A stretch of DNA of 64,000 nucleotides from Muricea muricata (taxonomy: Eukaryota; Cnidaria; Anthozoa; Malacalcyonacea; Plexauridae). Both the position numbers and the translations under genes were made by a program. The stretch is taken from positions 47,148,044 through 47,212,043 of the forward strand of contig OY979717.1 in assembly GCA_963855995.1 (NCBI GenBank), given 5' to 3'. The notes beneath the pieces were generated by a model. That model had not been told where the DNA came from. It did not search any database and saw only the letters and a list, made by a program, of their open reading frames with translations. This document shows positions 1 to 10,917 of the stretch, in pieces (position 1 is the stretch's first letter; each line of letters opens with the position of its first letter).

Positions 1-847
1 TTCTCACAGCAAACTGAAAATCAGATTTGAAGTCAACATACTCAGTGTGACAAACAGGAAGACGGAAAATGCAGGAGCAAGTTTTTGCTTTTGGGATCTT
101 TGAGAGAAGACCATTTTCTTCTGGCTCATGCAAGAATTCTAGCTGCAGTAAAATGCTTCGACAAAAAACAACCCTCAACCCTGAAGCAAAAAATAGAATG
201 TCAGAAAAAGTGAGTTCACATTCCTTTTCCTCAACATCCAACAGGAAATCTCTCCAAAACGCGAGAAGTCTGTTCTCTACCTCCCATCTGTTGGAGCCGA
301 GCTTGAATACCCAATGGATCAACCCTAGTTAGGGATTCTTAAACACGCCTTCTTTGAACATGGATATTTCTTGCTCGAAGATATCCAGATAATAATTTGG
401 AACCACAATCCGGTGACGAGCTTTTGATTTCACTCACTATGGCATCCAATCGCTCATCATTTATTGCAGTGAACCTATTCATGTTTGTTAACTCATATTG
501 ACTTAGGGGCAACAGAGTAGTTGTGCCAAGTTGTTGTGTTTTGGCAATACGGGCAAGCTATCCATCTCCAAATGGGATATATACAGGCTTCCAGCCAGCT
601 AGACTTTGATGAGAATATTGTCGACAGTGATGTAAATAGCTTGATGTTTTAGTCATGCCATGCCAGTCTCAACTGTATAAATTATATTTCATTTCTTTAG
701 AATTTGATTGTTTTCACAGTCATTGGAGACAGAAATATAGATAGCAGGACTAAAATACTAAATTATCAGGCTGGCTACACTATGCTGATTGTTGATACAC
801 ATTAAGGACAATTAGGCATATACTGTACCAGGTACTTTCAGTATTTT
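1..847. other. No gene recognised
   Basis: This stretch holds only short open frames without recognisable domains, including an 87-codon frame at 69-332 that is serine-rich and low in complexity. I see no splice-compatible exon and no inverted repeats here. It may be intergenic DNA or intron. Confidence 0.4.
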
Positions 848-916
848 ACTAGTTTAGCTTGTGCAAACACCATGTAAATGTATTATTTACATGGTGTTTC
901 CACAAGCTAAACTAGT
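848..916. repeat. Near-perfect 32-bp inverted repeat (hairpin)
   Basis: The left arm (848-879) and right arm (885-916) are reverse complements at 31 of 32 positions, separated by a 5-base loop (gtatt). The arms start ACTAGTTTAGCTTGTG. If transcribed it would fold into a pre-miRNA-sized hairpin; it could equally be a local inverted duplication or a short foldback element. No target-site duplication is visible. Confidence 0.85.
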
Positions 917-1471
917 ATTCTATTTCACCATGCGAACGTACAAGGAACTTGATATTACAGAGTATTTTGTTTTGGTTGTGGAATGTTTCATTGGGGTTAT
1001 TAAAATTACATATTATATATTTACAAAATCATTTTATTCAGGTATCTATTATATATACTTGCTTGTATAATTAGTTTGCATGATATTATAAGGCCATTTA
1101 CAGGTGCACAATAGATCTCTCTGAGTGCTGAAGGTCATACAGAATTCTGAAAGTTTACCAAAGAAGACACAATATACCCTAGAATACTAAACAAATTACA
1201 TGTATATTAGGGGTAAATATAGGGGCAAAGGTAAATAGCACTATCCACCAGATAGTGATTTTCTCGACTTTCTGGACAGACTCAGTAAGCACTAAAACCC
1301 ATTTTAACTTTTAAACACATTTTTTGACAATTGCAAGTGACAATATAATGTTATCAGTGAAATGTATTGTGCAGTTATCTTTTCCATTAAAGAGTTTTAA
1401 TTATTGTAGATATTAATTTAAAGACAATACTGTATATACTATTTATAAAGAAATTTTACTTTGAGTATCAG
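917..1471. other. No gene recognised
   Basis: AT-rich sequence with no coding signal. It immediately follows the hairpin and precedes a MITE. Confidence 0.4.
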
Positions 1472-1604
1472 GGCAGTTGTATAAAAAGGTACAGTAGTTA
1501 CGTTTTAACCACAGTTAGTGAAAGAGTTAGCTAATCAAAAGTGGGTATTTTAGACTTAACCGTGACTTTACTACCCAAATGTGGTTAAGAGTTTTATACA
1601 AGAG
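1472..1604. mobile_element. MITE with TTGTATAAAA termini
   Basis: A segment of about 130 bp whose ends are inverted: GCAGTTGTATAAAA on the left and TTTTATACAAGAGG on the right. Further inside, AACCACA-type motifs are also inverted. The termini resemble those of the element at 55270-55418, so both may belong to one family. It interrupts the second exon of the gene fragment on the minus strand. Precise ends are uncertain because no target-site duplication is clear. Confidence 0.6.
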
Positions 1605-2058
1605 GATCGAATTGCGACTTGTTGGCTTTGAACCTCGCTTCCCTGGTCGCCACCTGGAAGACTTTCCGGCTCTTAGTATCGGTCCCTCAGTTTGAACAGA
1701 TATTTCACTGCAAAAAATATTTTAAAGACTTTATATAGACCCATAATACATTAATAACATAATAAGAAAACTAAACTGTAGTGAATCGTTGTAATTACCT
1801 GAACTGCCGCTCTTTGCGCGCCATATATTCATCAAGCAATATTGCCGCAAGTTCTTTGTCTGATTTTAGCGACAACTCTTTCAACAAATCACGCCATCTT
1901 TTGTGTTGGTCACCTGAATAAATTCTTGTAGCTTCCCTTTCTGAACGTTGCTGTTTTCTCCTGGCAGTTATATCCTCGTCAGAAGCAAGTCGCGCGACTT
2001 CTAAAGGCAGCGATGAAGCCGATGAGGCACTAACAGACGCGCTCCTCTCATCGGCCAT
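1605..2058 (-). CDS. Unknown two-exon gene fragment, N-terminal part
   Basis: Exon 1 (2058-1799) starts MADERSASVSASSASS and encodes a serine-rich then charged, probably helical region ending in MARKERQF. A GT donor follows (1798-1797). A TGCAG acceptor at 1708-1712 joins in phase (AG|T gives Ser) to exon 2, which stays open from 1707 down to the MITE at about 1604 and is basic (GPILRAGKSSRWRPGKRGS). The 91-nt intron and matched phase make it a credible gene start. I do not recognise the family; the (R/E)RW-L-K-L-S pattern is only suggestive of transposon-associated DNA-binding proteins. The coding sequence is broken by the MITE. Its upstream flank is directly the CGCGCC repeat array. Confidence 0.55.
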
Positions 2059-2079
2059 CGAGATAGTCTAATTCTCGCG

Positions 2080-2232
2080 CCTTTTCTTCGCGCCTCGGGC
2101 CTTTTCTTCGCGCCTCGCGCCTTTTTTGGCGCCTTTTTCTCGCGCCTTTTTTTCATGCCTTTTTTCATGCTTTTTTTTCGTGCCTTTTTTCTGCTGTTTT
2201 TCGCGCGCCTTTTTTCTGGCCTCGCGTTCTTT
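2080..2232. repeat. CGCGCC-rich tandem array, left
   Basis: Imperfect tandem units of the type TCTTCGCGCCTCGCGCCTTTT with variable T-runs. CpG-rich in an AT-rich region. It is the inverted counterpart of the array at 4243-4402. Confidence 0.85.
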
Positions 2233-2384
2233 TATCTAAAAGTTCATTAAATTATTTACTACCACTTACTGACGTTCACTTTGGGCATATAAGATTAGCC
2301 CGTCAGTGAATTTTAATTCATATAAACCCGTGTTTAACTCAACCAACTATAGTTTGAGTTCAACTAATCAGAAGGTAGATAGGT

Positions 2385-3850
2385 AGGTAAAACTTTATTT
2401 TACTACGCTGACCATTCAGCAAGAGCTGATTTCCAAGAGGGGCGTAGTTTAAAAATCATATTACATACATATATTAAAAATATTAAGCAATTACAACATA
2501 CAGACAGTACGTTACTACATGGAATATTTGGAATTACTCATAAATAGAAATTTTGAACTCACATGAAATATGTAAATAGATTAAAAAATTTTAAGAAATT
2601 GGCCAGGTGCACGAATGCTGGTTTTAAAGGCAACAAGTGATTCTTTACTTCGTATATCATCTGAGAGGCTGTTCCACAGTTTTTCCCCTCTATACTAAAA
2701 CTCTTTTTTGGATAATCAGTCTTAGGTTGGGGCGAACAAAGTTTAGTGGAAGAACCTCTCAGATTGTAATGTCGAGAGGAGGGCATTTCATGAAAAATAT
2801 TGGATAATCGTTTGGGTGCTAGATCGTGGGTTATTTTATATATCTGGCTTGCAACAAACTGAGCCCTTCTTTCACTTGAGGTCTTCCAGTTGAGTTCAGC
2901 CAGAGCAAGTTCAGACTGTCCATGTTCGTTTATACGGCCCATGATTATTCTAGCAGCCCTATTTTGTAATTTCTGCAAGCGATTGCAAAGTGTAAAATTA
3001 ATAGTGTCCCAAACTTCACAACAATAATCGAAGTGCGGTAAAACTAGTGCATTGTAAGCACGTATTAACATATTATGATCAACATGAGGCTTTAGTTTCC
3101 TGACCGCCTCGATGCCGGATGAGATTTTTTTCGAAATATTTCAATGTGCTTATTCCAAGATAAATATTCATCAATATAGACCCCAAGTGCCTTTGTTCTT
3201 CCACCCTTTTGATTGGCATGTCACCAACATGCACTTTGGGAGCATGAAATAAGTTATTTATTTTATGCCTTGATCCGATTAATAAATACTCAGTTTTGAC
3301 AAGATTTAGTGATAATTTATTTGCTGCCATTGTTTGATATTTGCAAGGTCATGATTGATGGCCACCTCAACATCTAGAACTGATTCACCAGAGGCAGTTA
3401 ATGTAGTATCATCAGCAAACATTCTTGCGACGAAAACTCCAAACTACCAGGTAAATCGTTTATATAAATTAAGAATAGAAGTGGACCAAGAATCGAGCCT
3501 TCAGGAACACCACACGCAACTGTTTTTGAACAGGACAATACGCCATTTCCTGAGCACATTTAAGTTCTGTCTGTTAGGTAATTTCTTAAAAGATTCAACA
3601 CTGGTGATCCCATGCCATACCTTTCAAGTTTCTTTAAAAGAATATGATTTATATCAAAAACTTTTTGTAAGTCTAGAAATACTGCAATATTAATTTTACC
3701 ACGGTCCACATCAACTAAGCCACTCATTTATGCTATCTAGAAGGGTTGATGCTGTGGAGTGAAACTGTCTAAAACCAAATTGATGATCGGATAGCAAATT
3801 ATTTGAAACAAAATAATCATATAACTGTTCATAATCAGACTTTAATTAAT
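2385..3850 (-). pseudogene. 5'-truncated CR1-like LINE (RT C-terminus, 3' UTR)
   Basis: On the minus strand, reverse-transcriptase C-terminal sequence runs from about 3830 down to 2559. Recognisable blocks are [51 protein letters not shown] and [10 protein letters not shown]. Frameshifts and stops break it. The endonuclease and most of the RT are absent, so it is a dead 5'-truncated copy. It ends in a stem-loop (2402-2448) and a short (TACC)n-like tail, and lies wholly inside the repeat-ended element. Confidence 0.8.
2402..2448 (-). promoter_or_regulatory. LINE 3' stem-loop
   Basis: Read on the minus strand, ACTACGC (2448-2442) pairs with GCGTAGT (2408-2402), and inside it CAGC-TCTT-GCTG forms a small hairpin. 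Two other LINEs here have the same architecture with different but paired outer stems (18837-18880 and 31017-31108). Such 3' stem-loops are the RT recognition element in CR1/L2-clade LINEs; that role is inferred here. Confidence 0.7.
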
Positions 3851-4242
3851 CAAGGGTAACCCCCCTAATTTTGTACTTATCTATTTTATGTTATTTTCAG
3901 ACATTTGACTGATGACATATGACATTGGACAGTATTCATAAGTAATACACAGTATTCATGAGCCGATTTTTTGCTGGCGATTATTTTCGCGCGATGTGAC
4001 ATGTGTACGGTTCTACTCAAATTGAAATGAACTATTAATTAAGAATCTAATTTGTTCTAGTTGAGAGCCTATAAGATAGAAGATTTGCGCGACAAAAATT
4101 TGCCAGTGAAAAAACGGCTTTATTGCGGAGTTATCGTTCCAGTTAATGAATAATAGTAGAGTCACTTGTTTAGCAAGTTTCTTTCTCCCTATACATTAAA
4201 AGATGATAATGGTAATTTTTAAGAATAATTTAATGAACTTTT

Positions 4243-4402
4243 AGCGAAAAAAACGCGAGGCGGGGAATAAGGCGCGGGAAAAACGGCAGAAAAAAGGTAC
4301 GAAAAAAAAGCATGAAAAGTAAGGCGCGAAAAAAGGCGCGAAAAAAAGGCGTGAAAAAAAGGCGCGAGGCGCGAAGAAAAGGCGCGAGGCGCGAAGAAAA
4401 GG
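4243..4402. repeat. CGCGCC-rich tandem array, right
   Basis: Units of AAAAGGCGCGAGGCGCGAAG with variable A-runs, inverted relative to the left array. Overlapping minus-strand open frames rich in Phe, Arg and Ser here are products of the repeat, not genes. Confidence 0.85.
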
Positions 4403-4446
4403 AGGAGGTACATCTAAACTTGGTGAGGAGGTACATCTAAACTTGG
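4401..4446 (+). repeat. 23-bp tandem duplication
   Basis: AGGAGGTACATCTAAACTTGG occurs at 4403 and again at 4426. It lies in the first coding residues of the LTR retrotransposon and, not being a multiple of three, shifts its frame. It is at the edge of the repeat-ended element. Confidence 0.85.
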
Positions 4447-6335
4447 CACACAGCAACCTCAGTCTCCACCTAGACGCACTGGTCGTTGATAACCTGGATG
4501 TTGATATCTTAGCTGGGACTCCTTTCATGATCACCAACGACATCTCTCTCAGACCAGCAAAGCAACAGATCACAATCCAGGGGCAGGAAATTTGTTACAA
4601 TGGTACTACTAACCGTCCCAACTCATCTGAGAATCCAAGTTCCATTCGTCGTACACAGGATATGGTCTTCCGTGCCCCATCTCCCTCTTCTGTCGTTTGG
4701 CCTGGACATTTCCTCGAGTTAGACCTTCCCGACCGTATTCCCATAGATTCTATTCTCGCTATTGAACCGCGAAGAGATTGCTCCAAGTCCACCTGTGATT
4801 GGCCACCCCCCAGCATTATCGACGCTGCGGCACGAAAGATCCGCATACCCAACGAAACCCATCAACCAAAACGTATTCCCCGACATGACCATCTTTGTCA
4901 GGTCATACCTACCTACACCCTCGATCTTGGTGCAGACCACCCCCCAATTTCCAGACCCTTGATAGTCTCCCCCCCCGTCTCCTTCAACCACACTCCATCT
5001 CTGTCCAACTAGACCCAGATTCGATCTTGCCTGAAGGCAGTCGCACAGCATTTAGCGGCGCCAGATCCTTTTGCAGAATATGATGACGTTTTCGATAAGA
5101 GTTTCTCTGGGTATAATGGTTCCGTAGGTCCATTTGAAGAAGTGGTAAACTGGGTCCTGTACAACCCCCAGAACGGAATGGACGACTTCCCCAGTATTCC
5201 CCCGACAAGATGGTTCAGTTACAAGAAAAGCTTGACGACCTTGAGTCACAAGGCATTTTCCAGCCTCCCGAAAGCGTTGGTGTTACCGTTGAGTACCTCA
5301 ACCCGTCGTTCCTTGTTAAAAAGCCAAACGGCGGCCATCGCCTCGTCACTGCGTTCGCAGACGTCGGCCGATATAGCAAGCCACAGCCATCGCTCTTACC
5401 TGACGTTGACTCAACACTCCGAGCCATTGCCAAGTGGAAATACATAATTGTGACAGACCTCACCAGCGCCTTTTATCAAATTCCATTGGCTAAAACATAT
5501 ATGAAGTATTGTGGTAACCCCTTTCCGCGACGTTAGAGCTTATACTCGATCCACCATGGGTATGCCCGGGTCAGAGACATCCCTCGAAGAACTCATGTGC
5601 CGCATACTCGGTGATTGTCTTAAAGATGGCATCGCTGTTAAACTTGCAGATGACCTGTATTGCGGTGTTGGCTCCCCAGAAGAGCTCCTGCTAAACTGGA
5701 AACGGGTCCTTGATGCTCTTAGGAAGAGCAATATCAAGTTGTCCCCATCCAAGACCGTCATCTGTCCTCGCAGTACCACCATTTTAGGATGGGTTTGGAA
5801 TCAAGGATGTTTGTCCGCCAGCCAACACCGAATCGTTACACTGTCGTCCTGTTCTCCCCCTGTAACAGTACGTGGCCTCCGGTTCTTTATTGGAGCATAC
5901 AAAATTCTTGGACGTGTCCTTCCGCAGTGTGCTGATATCATCGCCCCATTAGAGAGTTCTATCGCTGGACTTCAGTCACAGGATAAGATAAAGTGGTCAG
6001 AGACTTTGTCTGAGCAGTTTAAGTTAGCACAGACATCCCTGTCTAATCACAAATCCATCGCACTTCCTAAGCCGTCTGACAAACTGTGGATTGTAACGGA
6101 CGGGTCTGTAAGCAAACGAGGTATTGGTGCTACCTTGTATGTGTTGCTTCAACAACATCTCCTCCTCGCTGGCTTTTTCAGTGCCAAGTTAAGAAAACAC
6201 CAAGTGAACTGGCTACCATGCGACATTGAAACAGTGGGAATTGCCGCTGCCGTGAAGCATTTTAGTCCCTTTATAATCCAGTCTCAACATCACGCTTGCA
6301 TACTTACCGATAGCAAGCCATGCGTCCAAGCCATT
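4404..6335 (+). pseudogene. LTR-retrotransposon protease-RT-RNase H segment
   Basis: Residues DALVVDNLDVDILAGTPF (from 4470) are the end of a retropepsin domain. RT follows with [20 protein letters not shown] (about 5310), [10 protein letters not shown] (about 5459) and KLADDLYCG (catalytic ADD near 5646). RNase H shows IVTDGSVSKRG (about 6090) and LTDSKPCVQA (about 6303). Frames change near 5010-5210 and at 5511-5536, so at least two frameshifts are present. The segment stops inside RNase H where the Harbinger element enters. Confidence 0.8.
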
Positions 6336-6638
6336 AGGGAGCTTAAGATTCGACGACGCACTCGTCTACGACGCGGCCGGAAGTAACATGCGTACAAACT
6401 GCGCATGCGCATACGTCGACCCGAGGCGTACTGAATCTACGACGCGGTGTTTTAGGTCTTTTTGGCGTCGTCGTAGAATTGCTAGTCAATTGGCATTTTG
6501 AAAGCTTTAACTGGTGAGTTTTTGCCATTTTTTAGAAGTTTTTGTCCTCGGTATTTGTTCTACAATTGTTTTTTTGTAATGTTTTCTGATAGATAAGTTT
6601 AAAGTTCTTTTTTGTTTCAGTTTTTGGATCAAAAACAG

Positions 6639-7922
6639 ATGGCTGAACAATCAAAAAGTGACTCAACCAAGGCCAAATCACCGTATGTATTCGTATGTGT
6701 TGTTTATCTTTGATTTACTGACGATAGTAACCAAAATTCACAAGGTTTCTTTTTCTCAAATGCTAATTTATGGTAAATACATGTAAGGTCAATGACCTTT
6801 ACCCTGTTCATTATTTGTTTAGCTAAAAACATGCTACAATATATCAGCTTCACCATGAGAAAAGCAGAGCATTATGCGGAGATAAATGTGCCAAGGTCTC
6901 AAAAGTATATTACCTATGGCTCAATTTATTTTAGTATGTATGACAATTGGGCCATTTCATTTGACCAATACCTAAGCCTGTAAATATTTTTACATATCTG
7001 CAATTTTACTGTCCTTATTTATTGGAAGTGTGGATATTAAATGGATGCCCCATGGTGAAAATATTATAAGAATGTACAAGGTTTTATACTTTTCTTAATT
7101 TCCCAGAGTGCAGAGATTACAAATGACTTCATTATGTTACTTTTACATAGGAATTGTTTTGTAATGAAGTGGACAACAGATCATGATATAGAATTTTGTA
7201 AAGAAGTCTTAATTTCCAAGCTGTTTGAAACAAAGAAGAAGTCCATAGAAAGGGGGCAGGTGTGGGAAACCATAGCTGCAAATCTCGAAAAATTGGAGTA
7301 CCCTTCCTTTCGTGTTGACCAACGTTCAGTAAGGGACAGATTGCGTAAATTACTTCTACAATTCCGAAAGAAGGAAAGGCAAGAAAAGAATGCAAGTGGA
7401 ATAGTGCCAGAGCAATCTGAGCTTGAATCCCTCTTAGAAGAAATAGACGATCTTGAAGAAGCATCAGATATCCTTGCTGCTGAGACACATGCAGAAGAAA
7501 AAAGGAAAGTGGAAACAGACAAAATGGCAGCTGAAGAAACAAGAAGAAGGGCGATGGAAACGTTATCAGAAACAAAGAAACGAAATGAAGGCGAAGATAA
7601 TGGTAGGAAACGGAAAGTCAGAAAGGGAGGAAATGCAGCTTTAGAGTTTTTAAAAGAAAAAGGAGAAAAAGAGCAGGTACTAAAAGAAGAAAGTAACAGG
7701 CTTGAAAGAGAGCGTATTGATATGGAAAGAGAACGGATGGAAAATGATAAAAAAAACAGTGAAACATTGATGAACCAGCAGAATCAGCTTTTGGCAACAA
7801 TGTTGGAAATGCAAAAGCAACAAAGCAATCAAATGCAGGCGAATCAAATGTTGCTCATGCAACAGCAGCAGCAGCAAGGACAGGCTTTGATGACTCTACT
7901 AGCTAAACTTGCAGGGAAGTGA
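6639..7922 (+). CDS. Harbinger Myb/SANT-like DNA-binding protein, two exons
   Basis: Exon 1 (6639-6682) encodes MAEQSKSDSTKAKS and ends in a GTATGT donor; exon 2 (7151-7922) begins after TTTTACATAG, and the junction codon CC|G (Pro) is in phase, giving 271 residues. Residues about 20-95 (MKWTTDHDIEFCKEVL, then RSVRDRLRKLLLQFRKKE) match a Myb/SANT-like fold. The rest is a long charged coiled coil with a basic cluster (GRKRKVRKGG) and a glutamine-rich C-terminus. In this superfamily the partner helps import the transposase and bind the transposon ends. The reading frame is intact. The start was chosen because the downstream long frame alone has no ATG before the domain. Confidence 0.8.
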
Positions 7923-9006
7923 AAGATGTTATATAAGGACTGCTTATTATTTACTGTACAAGGAGACATAGGTAAATTGTCCAAAGGTAGACATTTTTAT
8001 TTGCCCCCTCTTGTAGTACAAAACTAACAATTTCAAGTCCCTTCCCCTCTCTGAGATTGTAATTTTTAATTTCAAAACAATTTCTTGCAACATATATTTT
8101 ATGTTATCCATTTCATGTTGATTTTTTAAAGTATATTAATGATCTTTTTACCCAACTTATTTTAAATTAGAAGGTCCCACTCTTTCCTGAATGTTCTTTC
8201 CTAAATAATAAGCACTCCCTAATTTTCTTACATGTTTATTAAAGTTATGTCATCATGTTAAGTTATAAAAACAACTATAATTTATTATAAAAGAAACATT
8301 TGTTTATTATGATACATTTACAACAGTGACTTTCTTCAAAGATACATTGATTTATATTCATGTTAAATGCAAGTAAGCAAGTGTTGCAGTATGCCATGTT
8401 GATTTCATGTGTTGCATCACAATAAAGACTCCATTAAGTTATCTGACTTTGTAGTTAATTATAACCCACTGAGTGCATGGCAGTGTATTCACCTTGATGC
8501 AGGGCTTCTATTATCTAGGAGATTTCCTTGAAAAGGACCACCATGATAAATTCATACAGTATATATATTGTGAAATCTTCAAAAGTTCCTAGTTCTCATA
8601 TGTTGCAGATGATCAGTGAATCATTGTCAGTGGTCATTCAAGGAGAAAATTCACAAAGGATTTTACTCAAGAGTGATCACAGATAATAGTCATCTCTGAT
8701 GTCAAGTAAATAGGATTGTGTGGCATTAGACAAAAAATAAAGTAGGCCACATTGCAACCTGAAGGGTTAATGTCCATTTGTGAGCAAAACAAAAAGGAAA
8801 TCACAGGAAGTCAATCATTATTGGCAAATCATGTCAACCATAATAGGTCAAGTGAGGTGGCTATATACCTAATAAAGTGCTAATTAAGATAGCACAGTAT
8901 ATAATCTGTCAATTTCATTTATAGTACTCTTTATATAATGTTGCACCCTTATTAGCATTACAACGCTGCATTTTGAACAATTTCTTTGAAGGCTAATTAA
9001 ATATAA
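7923..9006. other. Non-coding interior of the Harbinger element
   Basis: AT-rich sequence between the convergent SANT and transposase genes. No coding signal seen; it should contain both 3' UTRs. Confidence 0.5.
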
Positions 9007-10453
9007 CTATGAGAAGTAGTTCTCTAAAGTAAGAGGGTCCAATTGAAAAAAATTAGAGGTAAGGTTTTCCTGTAAACAGGTAAGTGCATTCCTGAAAAGA
9101 GCACTAACCATGTACATCTTTCCAACACTGCTTAATCCAATTTTTAAGTTCTTTTTAAAATCAATGAACTTAAAATAGTTACAAATGTCTCCAAAAATCC
9201 ATTCCACTGATACCCTGGCAGTGCTCATAGACTTGTTAAATGCAGCCATTTCAGGTGTTAGATTCTCACGTCTGTATGGTGCTTGTAGATGAACTCGCAA
9301 AGGATATGCGGGGTCCCCATATAAGCACATAGGTTGACCATCCACAAAAGCATGCTGTTCTAAGTCGTTTAAAAGACCAGAGTCCAACAACATTGCAGCA
9401 TCGTGCCTTCTTCCTTCTACAGCATAAAGATCAAAACTGTATGCATAATTAAATTGGCTTCTTTTCGAAAAGGTATCCAGAGCTGAGGTGCTCTTATCTT
9501 GGCATTTGACTCTTCACTAATGCACTAATAGATAAAGGAGAGTTTTCACATTATATATGATTCTTGTTATTCAGGAAATCCCGAGCTGCCATTCTAGGAG
9601 TATCCAAGTTTTGCATTTGAAGAGGTGAATGAGGAGGAGTCTCGTGTTGATTTTCGATTTAAAAAGAATGAAATACTTGCACCAACTTGAGTGTTAAACT
9701 AACCAGAGAAGTTTACATAATAATCATAATAATTTAAAATATATGTAAAAAGTGCATACCGATTGGGCCAAACATATTTGCAATTATTCCATTAGGTAGG
9801 ACAACGGATTGAAATTTAAGAGCATGCACCCTTTTGTGCCCATTGTAAACAATTCTCTGCATCTGACCAGGACGACAAATCCGCCTTACTGTCCCATCAA
9901 CAAAACCGAAACAGTTTTCTAATGCAGCACCTTTCTGGTGTATTGCATCTGCATAGAGTCGTAAAGATTGAGGGTTCAAAAGTGCATGGTTCCATGTCGT
10001 TAATTTTTCACCATGATTTTGAAAGATGAAATCGACAACAGTGTTGGTGATCATGCTCAGCTCAGGCACGGGTCGGCCAAACTGAGGTACCAAATCGCTG
10101 AACCTACAAGGGTAGGCAAATCGACGAAGAACTATTCATAGCGCCTCGATACTTTCACAAACCGTTCCCTGGTCACATGTAAACTTCTCTGGTAAGTTTA
10201 ACACCCGAGCTAGCGCAAGTATTTCATTCTTTTTAAATCGAAAGTCAACACAAGACTCTTCGTCATTCACCTCTTCAAAAGCAAAACTTGGGTACTCGTA
10301 GAATGGCAGCTCGGGATTTCCCGAATAACAAGAGTCATATAATGCGAGAAACTCTTCGTCATCTATCAGTGAAGAGTCATACGCGACGACAAGAGCATCT
10401 CTGGCTTTTCGAAAAGAAGCCATATTTTTCATGCTGTACGCGTTGTCCTTCAT
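9007..10453 (-). pseudogene. Harbinger DDE transposase, one internal stop
   Basis: Exon 1 (10453 to about 9762) starts MKDNAYSMKNMASFRKARDA and includes ENCFGFVDGTVRRICRP with the first catalytic Asp. A G|GTATGC donor near 9762 and a TGTAG acceptor near 9421 join in phase to EGRRHDAAMLLDSG. Exon 2 (to 9007) has YGDPAYPL (second Asp) and STARVSVEWIFGD with the catalytic Glu region, as in DDE_Tnp_4 (D-D-E) transposases. A TGA at 10138-10136 interrupts an otherwise open frame between IEAL and IVLRRFAYPC. No frameshift is seen, so a single nonsense change appears to have killed it. The intron contains an inverted copy of part of exon 1. Confidence 0.8.
9559..9718 (+). repeat. Inverted copy of transposase exon 1 within its intron
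   Basis: These 160 bp match the reverse complement of 10177-10336 over the full length with about 15 differences (about 91% identity, counted by eye). The source segment codes for the transposase region GNPELPFYEYPSFAFEE and onward. The copy has stops when translated. A transposase pre-mRNA would carry both arms in opposite sense about 460 nt apart. Confidence 0.85.
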
Positions 10454-10560
10454 GTAATCTTAACTGAATATAGTGCTGTTCGCGGACGCGTCTCGTCGCA
10501 GTTTTCCCGCGGCTTGGCGACGCGTCGTACATCAGCGCGTCGTCGAATCTTAAGCTCTCT

Positions 10561-10830
10561 ATTAACAAGTTAAGACGCGGCAAGTTCTCCGCCAGCCCAC
10601 GTGTTACGTCGTTTTTATCGGTCGTCAGTCGGTACCAAGCGGACGTACAACATCTTGCCGGGTCAGCTAACGTACCGTCAGATTTCTCCAGTCGGAATGC
10701 ACCAGAATGCAACAATCCGCTGTGCCAAGTTTGTAGTTTCATCTTGACCACCGAAGACTCCGTAGTTCGGTCAACATCTGCCCAAGACATCCGTAATCAG
10801 TCCCCCATACCATTCGCAACCAGTTCCTCC
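10561..10830 (+). pseudogene. LTR-retrotransposon RNase H C-terminal segment
   Basis: Continues the RNase H reading after the Harbinger insert: KFSASPRVTSFLSVVSRYQ, HLAGSANVPSDFSSRNAPEC and CNNPLCQVCSF. It ends at about NQSPIPFATSSS, where the LINE begins. Confidence 0.8.
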
Positions 10831-10917
10831 TAAAATCGTCTACGTGTAGCCAACGTATACGGACGTGTTAAACTTTCTCCTGCGAATTTCTCCTGTAAAT
10901 ATAATACAACTTTGAAA

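Larger units (their letters stand above)
2070..4403. mobile_element. TIR element with inverted CGCGCC-repeat ends
   Basis: The two ends are inverted copies of one another over about 190 bp: arrays of CGCGCC(T)n units, then GCCTCGCGTT followed after a few bases by CTAAAAGTTCATTAAATTA on the left (2218-2262), matched by the reverse complement at about 4210-4252. The interior carries a 5'-truncated LINE and no transposase. Which superfamily mobilises it is unknown and I cannot identify a target-site duplication. The right end abuts LTR-retrotransposon coding sequence, so it may have inserted there. Confidence 0.6.
6336..10560. mobile_element. PIF/Harbinger transposon
   Basis: The ends are inverted repeats sharing GAGCTTAAGATTCGACGACG (left 6339-6359; right 10538-10558 as reverse complement). 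ATT/TTA lies on both sides (6333-6336 and 10561-10564), consistent with the short AT-rich 3-bp TSD of this superfamily, though the exact frame is ambiguous. It carries the two genes typical of Harbinger: a Myb/SANT-like protein on plus and a DDE transposase on minus. It sits in the RNase H domain of the LTR retrotransposon, so it is younger than that element. Confidence 0.85.

Noticed and set aside
861..1070. 69-codon open frame spanning the hairpin
   Set aside because: No ATG context or domain; composition is that of AT-rich non-coding DNA and the frame starts in the inverted repeat.
4219..4573. Overlapping minus-strand frames rich in Phe, Arg and Ser
   Set aside because: They are translations of the CGCGCC tandem array and of the opposite strand of the retrotransposon protease.
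7132..7877. Minus-strand frames over the SANT gene
   Set aside because: Shadows of the real plus-strand coding sequence; no domain.
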